This document shows, in pieces, positions 21,573 through 33,132 of a stretch of DNA of 64,000 nucleotides (the first letter of the stretch is position 1; the number at the start of each line of letters is the position of its first letter). The stretch is from Lepas anatifera (lineage: Eukaryota > Arthropoda > Thecostraca > Lepadidae). The position numbers were made by a program, and so were the translations under genes. The DNA lies in contig JAOTON010001596.1 in the NCBI GenBank assembly GCA_034440635.1, forward strand, positions 1,389,501-1,453,500. The letters run 5' to 3'. Under the pieces are notes generated by a model. The model ran no database searches and had not been told where the DNA came from. It saw only the letters and a program-made list of their open reading frames with translations.

Positions 21573-22064
21573 ATGAAACAACGAAAGAAACGACACAAGA
21601 GAAACAAAAAGAGAAGCATAACGATACCGAAATCAACACATGCCGAAGCCATCTCATCTGCGTTTAAAAGAAAAGGAGTCCAAATATGCATCCACTCGGG
21701 AAAGAAAATAGGCGACCTGTTAAAGAAGAAAAATCAAGTTATTAATACAAACAGTGTAATTTACAAAATTCCCTGCTCCGGACCATGCCAAAAATCTTAT
21801 ATCGGAGAAACTGTACGAGGCCTTTCGACAAGACTCAGCGAGCATAAACGAGATGTAAAAAAACATTGCGAAAATAGGGGCGTAGTGAGACATATTGATA
21901 AATGTAATTATACACCAGAATGGGAGAACGCTAAAATACTTAAAAGTGGCATGATAAAACCAATTAGAAAAGCATTAGAGGCAGCATATATTTTAAGCGA
22001 TCATTCGGCACTTAACTCTAAATCAGGTTTCGTCAGGTGGGGAACAGCAGCGGCACGGTTATAG
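21573..22064 (+). CDS. GIY-YIG endonuclease domain of a Penelope-like element
   Basis: 163-codon frame ending TAG-adjacent at 22064. The first 25 residues are Lys/Arg-rich (MKQRKKRHKRNKKR). Residues about 63-100 hold the GIY-YIG core: VIYKIPCSGPCQKSYIGET, then a conserved Arg and a Glu-His pair (LSTRLSEH). CxxxC sits between the two halves, as in Penelope-type endonucleases. A later block, WENAKILKS, also fits that family, where this domain cuts the target for insertion. The expected upstream reverse transcriptase is missing and an in-frame stop precedes the start, so the ORF is a fragment. The frame is intact over the whole domain. Confidence 0.85.
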   Translation: MKQRKKRHKRNKKRSITIPKSTHAEAISSAFKRKGVQICIHSGKKIGDLLKKKNQVINTNSVIYKIPCSGPCQKSYIGETVRGLSTRLSEHKRDVKKHCENRGVVRHIDKCNYTPEWENAKILKSGMIKPIRKALEAAYILSDHSALNSKSGFVRWGTAAARL

Positions 22065-22129
22065 ATCTCGAGTAATTCAGATGATTTTCTTAAATATTCC
22101 AAGGCGGATCAAGGTATTTTTCAGTGACC

Positions 22130-22265
22130 TGTTTCGAACTGTTGTATGTGTCTCAACAGTGTTTTTGATGTGAGTTTAATGTACTGTCGAAGGAACTCTG
22201 ATTCTGAAACGTCTAGTGTTCAAAAGTTAATAAAGTAACTGTTTGATGAAGATATCTATTGTCCG
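22130..22265 (+). repeat. Right terminal inverted repeat of the Penelope-like element
   Basis: The inverted partner of 21262-21402. Its hammerhead motif (22181-22216, plus strand) reads CTGTCGA where the core needs CUGANGA, so the conserved A6 is lost. Stem II, GAAAC and GTC are kept. Confidence 0.85.
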
Positions 22266-22421
22266 TGAGCCGAATCAAACCGTCAACAGAAAACACCGAG
22301 CTAGAAGTTTGTCGTTGAAAATAAGTCGAAGACTGAGCCACCCTGTCCCATTGTCGGCTTTGGTTCGCATGTCCCCTGTGAAATGATACATCGCCAGCTA
22401 GACTAATTTTTCGCGCCGCTT

Positions 22422-23246
22422 TTGTATGGATGCAATCATACGGTCATTCTGGTATCAGCTGATAGTGTAAATGAGCTACAGAAAAAGGTTAATCATGTTA
22501 TTTCGTTAACGTCCAAATGGTTTGAATCAAACAGACTGTCACTAAATGCTTTGAAATCAAATTACCAAATTTACTCTCGGAACACTGTTGCGGATATAGA
22601 CTTAAGAATAAATGAAGTGAAAATCCTCAGACTAAAGCAAATTAAATATTTAGGAATACTCATAGATGAAAACCTCAAATTGGACTCTCACATAACTTCT
22701 TTATCATCCAAAATAAGTCGAAATCTCGGAATAATGAGCAGGGCAAAACATTATCTTTCAACCCGTGAACTGATGTGTCTATATAATACATTGATATTAC
22801 CCCATTTAAATTACTGTGCAATTGGTTGGGGAACAAATTACGAATCCAGACTAGACAAAATTGTTAAATTGCAAAAAAGAACAGTCAGAATTATCGCAAA
22901 GAAACCATATTTTTCTCACAGCAATGATATTTTCTTAGAGTTAGGCATCCTAAAGTTCCCCGATTTGGTTTCCGAACAAAAGATCATAATTCTGTCAAAG
23001 GTTGTTGCTGGCTTGGCACACCCTATTTTGAGTTCACTTTTCCGTCGCCAAAATCCAGGGATAGCCAGGTTGGTTCAAAATTTTGAAATTCCCCTCACTC
23101 CAATTGATTATCGTAGGTTTCCCCTTTCATATACAGCTCCGAGTGCATGGAACGAAATTATATGCTCGCTGTTTCCCAATATTGATGATGTGCCCATGAA
23201 CAAGGCTACTCTAAAAAAAAACAAATTAGAAACTTCTACCTCCTGA
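22422..23246 (+). pseudogene. LINE reverse-transcriptase C-terminal relic
   Basis: A 274-codon frame matches the back half of a Jockey/CR1-type non-LTR reverse transcriptase. It has TVILVSA, then the thumb region (KWFESNRLSLNALKSNY), IKYLGILIDENLKLDSHI, and the C-terminal YNTLILPHLNYCAIGWG and LQKRTVRII blocks. At the place where the catalytic [FY]ADDT motif should be, the text reads GCNHT, so both catalytic aspartates are lost or the 5' junction falls here. The fingers and palm upstream and the endonuclease are missing. It follows the Penelope-like element by about 150 bp. Sequence to about 23625 may be its 3' untranslated part. Confidence 0.8.
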
Positions 23247-23645
23247 AATATCGCAGAGATAATGAATAGTCAAACGTGCTGTGGTGCTTTAGTTCTTGCG
23301 TGTGTACGTGTGAATGAGCCGTGCGTGAGTCTCTGTTGGTGCGTGTGAAAAACGTTTGTTTCTTTTTTTGTATGTATGTGCATGGTTATGAGTGTCATCA
23401 CTTATCTTCGAATTTCGTCTTTTGTTTTTGTTTCGTGGTGATCTTTCTTAGTAAAACCCCGCTTCATTGTCATTCGCCTTACAACTATCAGATTCCCCCG
23501 CAAATCCCCTCAGTCAACCCTTGTTTTCTAGTAGATGTTACTAGTTCGTCTACTTGTCTGCTAGATTCCAGGGAATTACTAACTTAAATCCGCATAAGGT
23601 AGTCTGCATGGAAATGAGCACTAACACTAAACAATTATGTGTGAC

Positions 23646-24033
23646 CAGTGGCGGATCCAGGGGGGGGGGCAAAAAGGCAATTGCCCCCCCAAACGGAAAA
23701 GCTCGGGGCAAAACTATGTTTTTGCCCCCCAAAGCGATCGACCTCCTTTTTTCCCCGACTCCTTTTAAGTTTATAGGCAACATTTTGGTGCTTTAACTCT
23801 CAACTTCAAACAGAACCAGTTAAGTTCAGTGAAAATATCGGGCCTTGGATAGGAAAAAAAGGATCTTGAGCTCATATTTCTCAGCCCGTGACGTTTTTTT
23901 TCTTTGCTTCTTGCCTCAAACACCCGTACCGGGAAGTCATATTCTAGCGCAATTTGGCGTTGCGCGACGTTTTTTTTTTTGCTTTTCGACTTTGGTTTGC
24001 CCCTCCCAAACCGACTGGCTAGATCCGCCACTG
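23646..24033. mobile_element. hAT-type MITE, family 1, copy 2
   Basis: Termini CAGTGGCGGATCCAGGGGG and CTAGATCCGCCACTG, flanked by a perfect 8-bp duplication, tgtgtgac (23638-23645 and 24034-24041). 388 bp, no transposase. Short ORFs inside are not genes. 24042-24257 holds nothing recognisable. Confidence 0.92.
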
Positions 24034-25079
24034 TGTGTGACCAGTCTCTCTTTTATTAGCAGTGGGTTAATGGTCGAGGCTTTTGTAACATTTTACAGAA
24101 GCCTTCTTTAAGCAGTCTTTTTATAACAATTATTTAAATAGTAACACAGTTGTTTTTTGCTATCTTATGTTTTTGCTTCATTTCCTAGCAGGGCATGCGG
24201 CGAATCGCTTAAATTTATGTTTCTGGTGTTAACGTAAGGGTGCTGTTGTCGTTGGGTACATAGGCGTAGGAACCGGGGGGGGCCAGGGGGCCACTGGCCC
24301 CCCACTTTTCTGGGATGGGCCCCCGCAACGGAGATAAGAATATCAACAACTGTAATATCAAGCAAGAAACTCAAACTGTCCCGATAGCTTGCCCCGGAAC
24401 CCCGTTAAACTTACATGTGCCCCTAAACTAAGTTGAGGTCCTATGAGTTGATTTTAAGGTCCCCTAAGCTTCTCGGGGCCCCTGAACTGGCCTCTGATGC
24501 CATACGAGCTAATCTGGGCCCTTTGAGCTGAACTGAGCGCCCCTGAGATGGTTTGGGCAGCATGAACTGTTCTAGGATGCCTAAACTGAGCTAGGAGCTG
24601 TAACCCCTGTAAACAGGGCCCCGTGAGTTGGCCAGAACCTATATCCACCGACCTGGGGGCCCCTGAGCTGAGCTGGGACCGTAAAGTTAATATTGCCCCT
24701 TGAGCTAATCTGGATCCCCTGTGATGCACAGAAGACCCTAAAGTTATCTGAGGCCCCTGCACAGGAATAGGGCCCCTGCTCTGAAATTTGGTTATAAGCT
24801 TTAATTGAAACCCTGAACTGTTCTGAAGCCCCAAATATGCCGACAAGGGGCCCTGGATGAGCCGGGCCCTGAAGTTTATCTGGTCATCAGAGCTAATATG
24901 GGCCTCTGTGTTGAACTGAGGGCCCCTGAGATGGTCTGGGACCCCTATAAGGCTTTACAGCCACTGACCGGGCGGCCGAGAGCTTGAATGGGCCCCTTGA
25001 GATGTTCTGACAGTGGTGTAGCCAGGGGAGGGGGTCTCAGGGGTCCGCGGACCCCCTTAGGCTGATCTTATGCACTAAA

Positions 25080-28000
25080 AACACAAAAATTAATTTCGGG
25101 GGCCCCTGAGCTTAATCTCGGGGGGGGGCCTCCCGAGCTTGGTCTCAGGAGGCCCCCGATAATCGGTATCGAGGGCTCCAGAGTACCGAATATTGATCTT
25201 GGGGGACCCCTGTGCTCAGTCTCAGGGGGTCCCGAGCTTAGCCTCAGGGCCCCCGAGCTTGGTCTCAGGGCCCCTCCTCCCGAGCTCGATCTCACGGGCC
25301 TTTCGATCTTGGTCTCACGGGCCTTTCGATTTTGGTCTCAGGGGCCCCCGAGCTTGGTCTCAGAGGCCCCGAGCTTGGTGTCTGGGGGCCCCTCCGAGCT
25401 TGGTCTCAGGGAGCTCCCGAGTTTAGTCTCAGGGGGCCCTTCGAGTTTGGAATCAGGCCCCCGAGCTTGGTCTCAGGGGCCCCCGAGCTTGGTGTCAGGG
25501 AACCCTCCGAGCTTGGTCTCAGATAACCCCGAGCTTGGTCTCAGGACCCCCCGAGTTTGGTCTCAGGGGACCCCCGAGCTTGGTCTCAGGGAGCTCCCGA
25601 GCTTGGTCTTAGGAGGCCCTTCGAGTTTGGTCTCAGGGCCTCCGAGCTTGGTCTCAGATAACCCCGAGCTTGGTCTCAGGGCCCCCGAGCTTGGTCTCAG
25701 GGGACCCCCGAGCTTGGTCTCAGGGATGCCCCCAAGCTTAGTCTCAGGCCCCCCTCTCCCCGAGCTTAGTGTCAGGGGCCCTCGAGCTTGGTCTCAGGGG
25801 AGGTATCCGAGGGCATCTGATGCATAAGGCCTGACCGTATGCACTGGAAAACACGAGCATTGGTCTCGGGGGCCCTGATCTTGGTCTCAGGGGGCCACCG
25901 AGCTTGGTCTCAGCGCCCCCCCCGAGCTTTGTCTCAGAGGCCCCGAGCTCGGTGTCAGGGGCCCTCCGAGCTCGGTGTCAGGGGCCCTCCGAGCTTGGTC
26001 TCAGGGAACGCCCGAGCTTGGTCTCAGGGGACCCCCGAGCTTGGTCTCAGGGGCCCTGATCATCGGTATCGAGGGTTCCAGAGTACTGAACATTGATCTC
26101 GGGGGCCCCCCTGAGTTCGGAGGGGACCCCGATCATTGGTATCGAGGGCGCTGAATACCGAATATTGATCTCGGGGGCCCGTGAGCCTGGTCTCAGGGGC
26201 CCTCGAGCTTGGTCTCAGGGGACAACCGAGCTTGGTCTTAGGGGGGGGCAAGCTTGGTCTCATGGGCCTTTCGATGTTTGGTCTCATGGGCCTTTCGATC
26301 TTGGTCTCACGGGGTCTCGAGCTTGGTCTCAGGGAACCCCCGAGCTTGGTGTCAGGGGGCCCTCGAGCTTGGTCTCAGGGAGCATCCGAGCTTAGTCTCA
26401 GGGTCCCCTGGAGCTTGGTCTCAAGGGCCCCGAGCTTGGTCTCAGGGGTTCAGGGCCCCCCTCGGGGTGCCCCCGACTATTGATATCGAGGGACTCATGA
26501 GTGAGGCACGAGCATTGACCTCATGAGACCCAGAGTTTGGTCCCAGGGGCCCCCAGGCCCGGGTTCAGGACCCCCGAGCATCGGCATCGAGGGGCTCCAG
26601 AGCACCGAGCATTAGTCTTGGGGGGAGGCTCGAAATATTGATCTTGAGGGCCCCGGAACATCGGTGTCGAGTTACTCCTGAGAAAAGCGCGAGCATGGGT
26701 CTAAGGGTGCCCCTGAGCCTGATCTAAGTGGGACCCCGAGCCTAGTCTTAGGACCCCCGGGCATCAGCATCAAGGGGCTCCGGAGTATTGGTCTAGGGGG
26801 AGCAATTATTCTAGGGGCCGCCAAATGGTGATTTCAGAGGGCCCCCGAAAGTTTGGATGCAGTGGACTAGCCAAGGGGGCCCTAGGCGTCCGCAGACCCT
26901 CACCCCTTGGGCCAATCTGAACCACTGCAAAGGATTCTCTGATCACGGGGCCCCCAGAGTCAGTCTCAGGGGCCCCTGAAGATTCGTTCTCAGGGCGTCT
27001 CGAGTCGGCCTCACGGCCCCCGCCCTGAGAGTCGGTCTCAGGGCCCCCCGAAAGTAGATTTTAGGGGTCCCAGAGGGTTGGTCTCAGGGGCCCCAAAATT
27101 CGGTATCAGGGGCCCCGGGAGTCTGTCTCAGGGGAGGGGGGCCGAGCTAGTCTCAGGGGCCCCCAGAGAGTGGTTCTCAGGGCCCTGCAATATAGTCTAT
27201 TTCAGGGGGGCCCCTGAGAGTCAGTCTCAGAGAACCCCAAGAGTCGGTCAAGGGGACCTCAAGAGTCTGTCTTAGGGGACCCCAAGATTCGGTCTCGGGG
27301 TCCCCCTGAGAGTCTGTCTCAGAGAACCCCAAGAGTCAGTCTCAGAGCACCCCAAGAGTCGGTCTCAGGGGGGCCCTCATAGTCTCACGGGCTTCTCTCT
27401 CAGGAGTCAATATTTAGTTTCAGGTAGCCCCGAGAGTTAATCCGGAGGTCCGAGAGTTAGTCTAATTTGATCCGCAGAGTGCTGGTTTCAGGGAGCCCCA
27501 GAGGGGTAATTTTGGGAGCCCTCGAGATTTAGCCTCAGGCTGTGCCCCCCTCCCCCGAGTTTTGGTATAAGCGGCCCCGAGTCAATCTCAGGGAGTACCC
27601 AAAAGTTAGTCTCAGAGGGCTCCCGGTTGTCAGTCTCAGAGACATCCGAGAGTTAATCTCGGGGTTCTGAGAGTAATTTCCAGAGGTGCTCCCGAGTTTT
27701 GGTCTCACTGGCCCGGAGTTAGCCTTAGGCCCGCGAGAGCTAATCTGTAGCCTCCGAGTCAGTCTCAGGAACGCCAAAGACTCAGTCTCAGAAGTGATTC
27801 CACCCCCCCCCGGGGTGTTTGTCTCAGGGGCGCCCTAGAGTAAGTCTCAGAGGGCTGTCGGAAATCATTCCCAGGCCCCCTCCCCCCACCCCAAAGACAG
27901 CCTCAGGGGACCCCAATAGCTAATCTGGATGACCACGATACTCAGTCTCAGCCCCCCTCCAGCGCAAATCTGGGGGGCCCAATAATTAGTCTTAGAGGTG

Positions 28001-28160
28001 CTGCCGATAACTAATCTCAGGAGCCCCGAGATATTCTCAGGGGCCCCCAGTTTTGATCAAGAGGCGCCGAGAATCGGTCTCCGAGACCCACTGAGATCTA
28101 ATCGGGAGAGCGGCCGAAAATTAGCTTTGTGAGCGCCGCCAAGTGTTGGTCTTAGGTGGC
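25080..28160. repeat. GC-rich minisatellite inside the hAT-like element
   Basis: Irregular units of about 22-26 bp built on 'cgagcttggtctcaggggcccc'. A longer motif with 'atcggtatcgagggctccagagtaccgaatattgatc' words is inserted at intervals near 25160, 26060 and 26130. Many long Leu/Gly/Ser/Pro/Trp-rich ORFs result from the unit being stop-free and are not genes. Confidence 0.9.
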
Positions 28161-28179
28161 CCCAGAGCTCAAATAAAAA

Positions 28180-28760
28180 ATTTCAAAATCACATGCCTCG
28201 GAAAAAATGTACCTACCCCTATTGCGTACTAAAAAAGCACAAATTGAAACATGTCGATCAGGCACCATTATCGAAGGAAAGGCAAAAATTAATCTAATTT
28301 TACCATAAGAGCAAATCGAACAGGGAATTGGGCACTTTAGTCAATTTTTAATATATTAGCTTAACACCAATAACTACATTCCTAAATATTCTGAAATAAA
28401 CAACTTTCCAATATTTTCGTAGAAAACCAGACAAACAAGGGAAATGACAGAAATTGATGAGCATAATCCCAAAAAGAAAAATAGGTATGAAAGGTTGAAA
28501 ATAACAATAACAGAGTGAGCCAAGGCGATAGATATCTTGGGCGCCTTTTGTCTTGGTAATTTGCTCGTTTACAAGATAGCAAGGGTAAGAAAGTAACTGG
28601 ATCTCAACAGGATCTGTCGACGGAATAGAGGTTATGTAACGTTCGGGACACACTACCCTATCCCTTGTATCTTTATTCGTTTTTTTCGTTTCTTTGGAAA
28701 TTTCCTGATTAAGAGTCCATGGATTCGGCACCGGGATATAATTGCTAATCATTTCCCGTA
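28180..28760 (-). other. Non-array block shared by both large hAT-like elements
   Basis: The reverse complement matches 55745-56340. Both copies keep an overlapping open frame with a common FLRK..KV.YFRI core (28752-28348 here, 55889-56080 there), though with different lengths and a poly-T expansion in the second copy. It is probably element body, not a host gene. The frame could be chance. Confidence 0.55.
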
Positions 28761-29699
28761 GAAGATCATTTCTTCGTACTCAAAACGACTGACCTCCAAT
28801 AACTTCATGTCTGATTACCCGAGTGAATTGAGGTAGACTCAGGTTTAACATCATGCGCGCATCAACATTGAACTTCCCGAAATATGGCTCAAAGCTGTTA
28901 TTATAGCCACGCTACCATATAAGGTATGGGTCATCCTTAATATTTGGTGACCTTAGTTTACCAACACTTGGTCGGATCGAAAAAACCAAGCTATAAACAA
29001 AATAAGAATTAATGCTTAAAAATGCACAACAAAATTTCCTTCGTGTGAATGTCATAATGTTAAAATACTATACAAAAGATATAGGAGATGGGCCCGGTTA
29101 CTAAGGGGACCCCCGGCCTGGGGCCCCCCGACGGTAGTCGGACCCCTCCTTGGCTGAATCCTGGCTACGCCACTGTGTTCCTGAGACTCTATATCAGCCA
29201 CCCTGGGACCCCCTAAGCCTAGCTGGGGCCCTGAGCTAATCTGGGTACCGCTGTGCTTAACTGGGGTCTCTGATCTGGTATGGGGGCCCTGAACTGTTTT
29301 AGCATCATTGAGCTAAGCTGGGCTCCGTGAGCTTGAACAAGTCCCTTGAGCTGTTTTGCGACCCTACATAAGTCGACCTGGGGACCTCCGAGCTGAACCG
29401 GGTCCCTAAGCTAATCTGGCACCCTGTGCGAATCTGGAACTCCCCTGTGATGAGCTTCTAGGGGTCCTGTGCTTATGTAGGGTCCCTTGATAAGCTGGTC
29501 CCGAGGCTAATGCACTGGTCTAGGCCCTTGAGCTGACTGATCTGGGTTCCTGAGCCATGGTCTGGACCTTGGGGCCCTCCGAGATAATTTGGCGGTCCCT
29601 GGGTGACATAGGCATAGGAACCGGGGGTCAGGGAGATACTGCCCCCCTCCCTTTGAGGTGGGCCCCCGCAACGAATATAAAACTATCAGCAACTGTAAT

Positions 29700-30117
29700 A
29701 TAGAACAAGAAACCCAAACGGGCCCGATAGCTTGTCACGGAACGTTCAAGTTCGGTAGTACGCTGCCTGCAAGCCCCTGGAGGAGGAGCGCTTCGTAAAA
29801 AAGCCAAGGCAGCTACTACCCGAGTGTTGCCAAATGTGTCCCGAGAACTGGGCCCAATCAAACTCCATCCCAATCCCAACACAAAATATGAATCGGACAC
29901 AGACCCCGCACCAAATGCCGAGCAACAGTCGTCCCTGAGCCATCGAAAGGCGCGACGTCTTTCGATGCCAGGGTTATATGGCGTCGCCAACTCTTTCCCT
30001 GTTGGAGGGGCTTTCTTGGGAGTCAAATCGCTCCTTGCACAAGAAATCTGCCGTGCCTTAAACCCGAGTTGGTCGCGTGGAAAGCAAGGCTGCTAACCAC
30101 TATAACACCATGCCCAC
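29700..30117 (-). repeat. Possible tRNA-derived SINE
   Basis: On the minus strand from about 30115: gggcatggtgttatagtggt followed by tagcagcc, a good box A region. The box B region is degenerate (cgggtttaaggc). A roughly 400-bp body follows. ORFs on both strands here are not supported as genes. Confidence 0.4.
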
Positions 30118-30119
30118 AC

Positions 30120-30990
30120 CTCCTCGGCATCACAAAGCTGGCCATCAAGTACCTACATTGCACTTGCAGTCATGCTGGAACTCTGCATTTTAGGCATCGA
30201 AATATAGCTAGGCGTATTTATTGTGATCAGGCTTCACCTAAATCAATCTCTAATGATGGCAAGAAGAGATCTGTAATAACATAAATAAATGTGCCCATTT
30301 TCGTCATTGAATAAGAAAATACAAGTTGATTAGGCATAGCGAAGTGAGGCTATTTGGTATCAAAGCATTGTCTGTAGTTTTCTAAACAGTTCCTTATTTT
30401 GTAAATGTGATGAGAAGTTTTGTAGATGTGATGTGTACTTAACCGCGCCAATTTGTTTCAGTAACAAAATTGTCCCATTTTTTGCCTAATGGCTAAGTAT
30501 CCTTGGACACCATGCAAACGTTACAAGCTTGCTTATGGTCTTGCGTGATGTCCAAGGAGATACCTGATTTAATGCTGAAGGTAGGAGGATGCCCTTTGTT
30601 CATAAGCGTATTTAAATTAAAAAAAAGAAGAAAAAAAGAAAAAAGGGCCTAAACATCTGTAAATATAAAAAAACGCGCTCGTGGTAAAAAATGATTGAAA
30701 TCCTCCAAAAAAGCTTAAAATGTATTTCGTATTTGAAGTGGGTCTTGGTAAAAAACAAAAAATGTTTTTTTGGCGTTTTACTATGATTTGGTATCAAATA
30801 GGTACAACTCGAAATCATAGGGCAAAATTTAATTTCTCAATTTTCCATATATTGACATCCTTGTGTGCATGCGTGCCTTATTGACACCAAACGAGCTAAC
30901 TAATTTTGTTTTATAATTATGGGCCCCCGTGGACTGGGGCCCCCCTTGAGGTGGGCCCCCTCTAAGGTTGGCCCCCCACTTTTCAAACCG
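30120..30990. other. AT-rich right part of the outer element, no gene seen
   Basis: It includes a purine-rich run (30616-30650) and long A/T tracts. Nothing coding is supported. Confidence 0.3.
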
Positions 30991-31012
30991 TTCCTACGCC
31001 CCTGCGTTGGGA

Positions 31013-31465
31013 TCACGGTGGGGGCACGCCTGGCTGCAGAAAAATCAAAATGTGAGACACTAATATGGTAAACAACTCTTCCCAATGCGATTCAAATTAG
31101 ACTTTACAGACAAGAAAGAAAATCAGTCATACTTGGCCAAGAAATGCACTTATGGCATCGTGTTGTGGCTCGTTTTCTAAGCGGTTATGTAAAGAAACGT
31201 TTAAACACAAATTTTTTTAGGGTCTTGTTGTTCTTTCAAGTATCACCTTTGCAAAATTAAAGGCATTTTAATGCAAACTAAAAGTACATTATTGGGAAAT
31301 ATTTAAATTGAACTTCTTTCTGAGGGTTTGATCGCCATACAATGATGTTCTTCGATTAGGCATTCAGTTTTCCGATTCTTGTACTAACATGTGCAATTTA
31401 TGTTGCACATTATATGCAGTATACATATATGTCACATATTTCCTGGAGACATGTTGAATGGGTTA
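31013..31465. other. No recognised feature
   Basis: AT-rich sequence without ORFs, termini or tRNA-like motifs that I could support. Confidence 0.3.
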
Positions 31466-31473
31466 GTTCCAAT

Positions 31474-31624
31474 CATAAGTGGCGGAACTAGGTGAGCACC
31501 GGGACACCGCCCCCCCCCAGTAAATGATACATTCTAACACTGAACCTATGGCGTTGACTGGAAAGAAATGGGTTGAAAACACCGTGGTGCCCCTGCCTTA
31601 AATCTGGACCCTCCGCTGCCACTG
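31474..31624. mobile_element. Small hAT-type MITE
   Basis: Ends cataagtggcgg and ccgctgccactg, with a perfect 8-bp duplication gttccaat (31466-31473 and 31625-31632). 151 bp, non-coding. Confidence 0.75.
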
Positions 31625-31632
31625 GTTCCAAT

Positions 31633-32985
31633 GTTTTCATCTTAAACCTGATGATACGCATGCGAAGTTATGTTCACGCAAACAACTTGAGCAACTCAAG
31701 GACAGTAGCATGATAAGATGGTATGCAGCCTATCTCCTATGTGAGATGGAAAATTAAGCAGAATCAGTTATTATACAATGTCCTATGCATAGATACACCT
31801 ATGCCATATTTTATTCAAGATATATCATATTACATAGATATATTTTATTGCAATCGGACGCAGTCTTTCTTCAGAATCTTGAATCTACTCTAAAACAGAC
31901 AAAGTGTGCAAGATAAATCGCCGGTCACCGCGTAGTCTGTCCTCGAATTCGAGGTCAGTAATCACAGACAGTGCCGCGGAGTCGGCAGCATTTCATTTGT
32001 GTCGACTTCGACTCTGGCCTTAAAAAATCGACTCCGACTCTGACTTCGACTTCGACTATGGTTCTGGCTGCCGCCGGATATATCGAAGCTTATATTTGAA
32101 TAGACTACCAGAACAATGAACAAAAAGTTGAGCATGTTGTTTTATTGTATTTCTTCTGGTCGAGTTTCTATCATTAAAATGAATTCATTCTGCCGCCAAA
32201 CGATGAAGTCGACGGCCAAAAATATCCAACTAAAACAAACCAAATCTAATTAAATGAATCCTGGCGATCATACCATAAACTGTGACTGTTTCTTATCAAC
32301 AGTATAACGTCTAATGAAAAAAAATCAAACATCTCGAATTTCAGGTTCGCGCACTTTTAACCCACCACCCACCTCTTTAAAACCCTCCCACCAAAATATG
32401 AGCGGAAGCTGTGCATTTGAGTGCTACCAGAAACTTACCAGTTTCTAACGTTGATCAGCACTCATCGGTAGCCTTCTACAGCAATTGTAGAATACATGTT
32501 GTCCAAGTTGTTGCCAGTTCGGCTTTTGGAATCAAAACCTCGCTGAAGTCATCAAGAGCCTTGTCTTGGAGATTCCGTGCCCATCACCCGAACGAGAAAT
32601 TCTGGTAATGACGGATTAATTTGGAATCTAGCGTCTAACGTCCCACAAAGTACAGGGACAGCCTCCCGCTCAGGTCACCCTCTCACCAGTCAGTTGTCAG
32701 CTGACCTACTACATGTAAATATTGAGCGCCGGAGTGTCTTAGTGGAATCGATCCCAAGCTTTCACCAGTGTGCTGTCACTGTACAGTTTTCTGAGCAGTG
32801 GACCGGAGCCCATCACCTTACCAGCTGAGATATCGGAGTGGCATTTCATAGTGCTGTTCCGACTTTCCTTTACTGACAATGCAACAGTTTTGGAAGCTTT
32901 TGGAAGCGGAAAACCCGGTACTGCCACCCAGTGTTGGACGCTGTTGCATCAAAGGAAATCACCTGGACATTGTCCATGAGGGGTA
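31633..32985. other. No supported gene; small simple repeat at 31980-32060
   Basis: A gactcc/gacttc-rich simple tract lies at about 31980-32060. Overlapping frames on both strands between 32410 and 32980 have neither splice sites nor recognisable motifs. Confidence 0.3.
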
Positions 32986-32989
32986 CATT

Positions 32990-33129
32990 TCCGGTAGTTT
33001 TTAGCTTTTCTCTACGGAAATTTTGAGTTTCAAGACAAGTGATATATTGAGTACCGGGTTAATCGACTTGCTTTACAACTTGGCTAGCTCAGTTAAAATC
33101 ACGTTATGAAGGTGCCACATTCCCTTTAA
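32990..33129. repeat. Right end of a TTAA-type MITE, family C
   Basis: The sequence up to ggtgccacattcccTTTAA (TTAA at 33126-33129) is the inverse of 62699-62840. The left end was not found, so this is a truncated copy. Confidence 0.65.
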
Positions 33130-33132
33130 GGC

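Larger units (their letters stand above)
21262..22265 (+). mobile_element. Truncated Penelope-like element with inverted termini
   Basis: A GIY-YIG ORF (21573-22064) lies between long inverted repeats. The left arm is about 21262-21402 and the right arm about 22130-22265. They match nearly base for base over 120 bp or more, from cggacaatag through gttcaaaagttaataaagt to aacactgtt..gacacata. Penelope-like elements often carry terminal repeats in inverted as well as direct orientation. The reverse-transcriptase part is absent, so only the 3' endonuclease segment remains. Both arms contain a hammerhead-type motif. Confidence 0.8.
25011..29175 (-). mobile_element. Large hAT-like element filled with a minisatellite, copy 1
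   Basis: Termini CAGTGGTGTAGCCAGG and CTGGCTACGCCACTG. Flanks tgttctga and tgttcctga look like an 8-bp duplication with a 1-bp change. Its ends and inner segments are the reverse complement of 55350-60346, so the two are inverted copies of one family. 25080-26860 is an array of about 24-bp units (gagcttggtctcaggggccc). 26860-28150 is a more diverged array (gagtcggtctcagggg). 28180-28760 is a non-repetitive block shared with the other copy. No transposase. Confidence 0.75.
24258..31004. mobile_element. Outer hAT-like element holding a nested insertion
   Basis: Left end cataggcgtaggaaccgg and right end ccgttcctacgcccctg are inverted. The flanks cgttgggt (24250-24257) and cgttggga (31005-31012) form an 8-bp duplication with one mismatch. 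The interior consists of a 'gcccctgagctgatctggg' array (24400-25002 and 29176-29600) split by the element 25011-29175. It also holds a second copy of the left terminus at about 29602-29750 and an AT-rich right part. The copy at 29602 suggests a composite. No transposase was seen. Confidence 0.55.
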
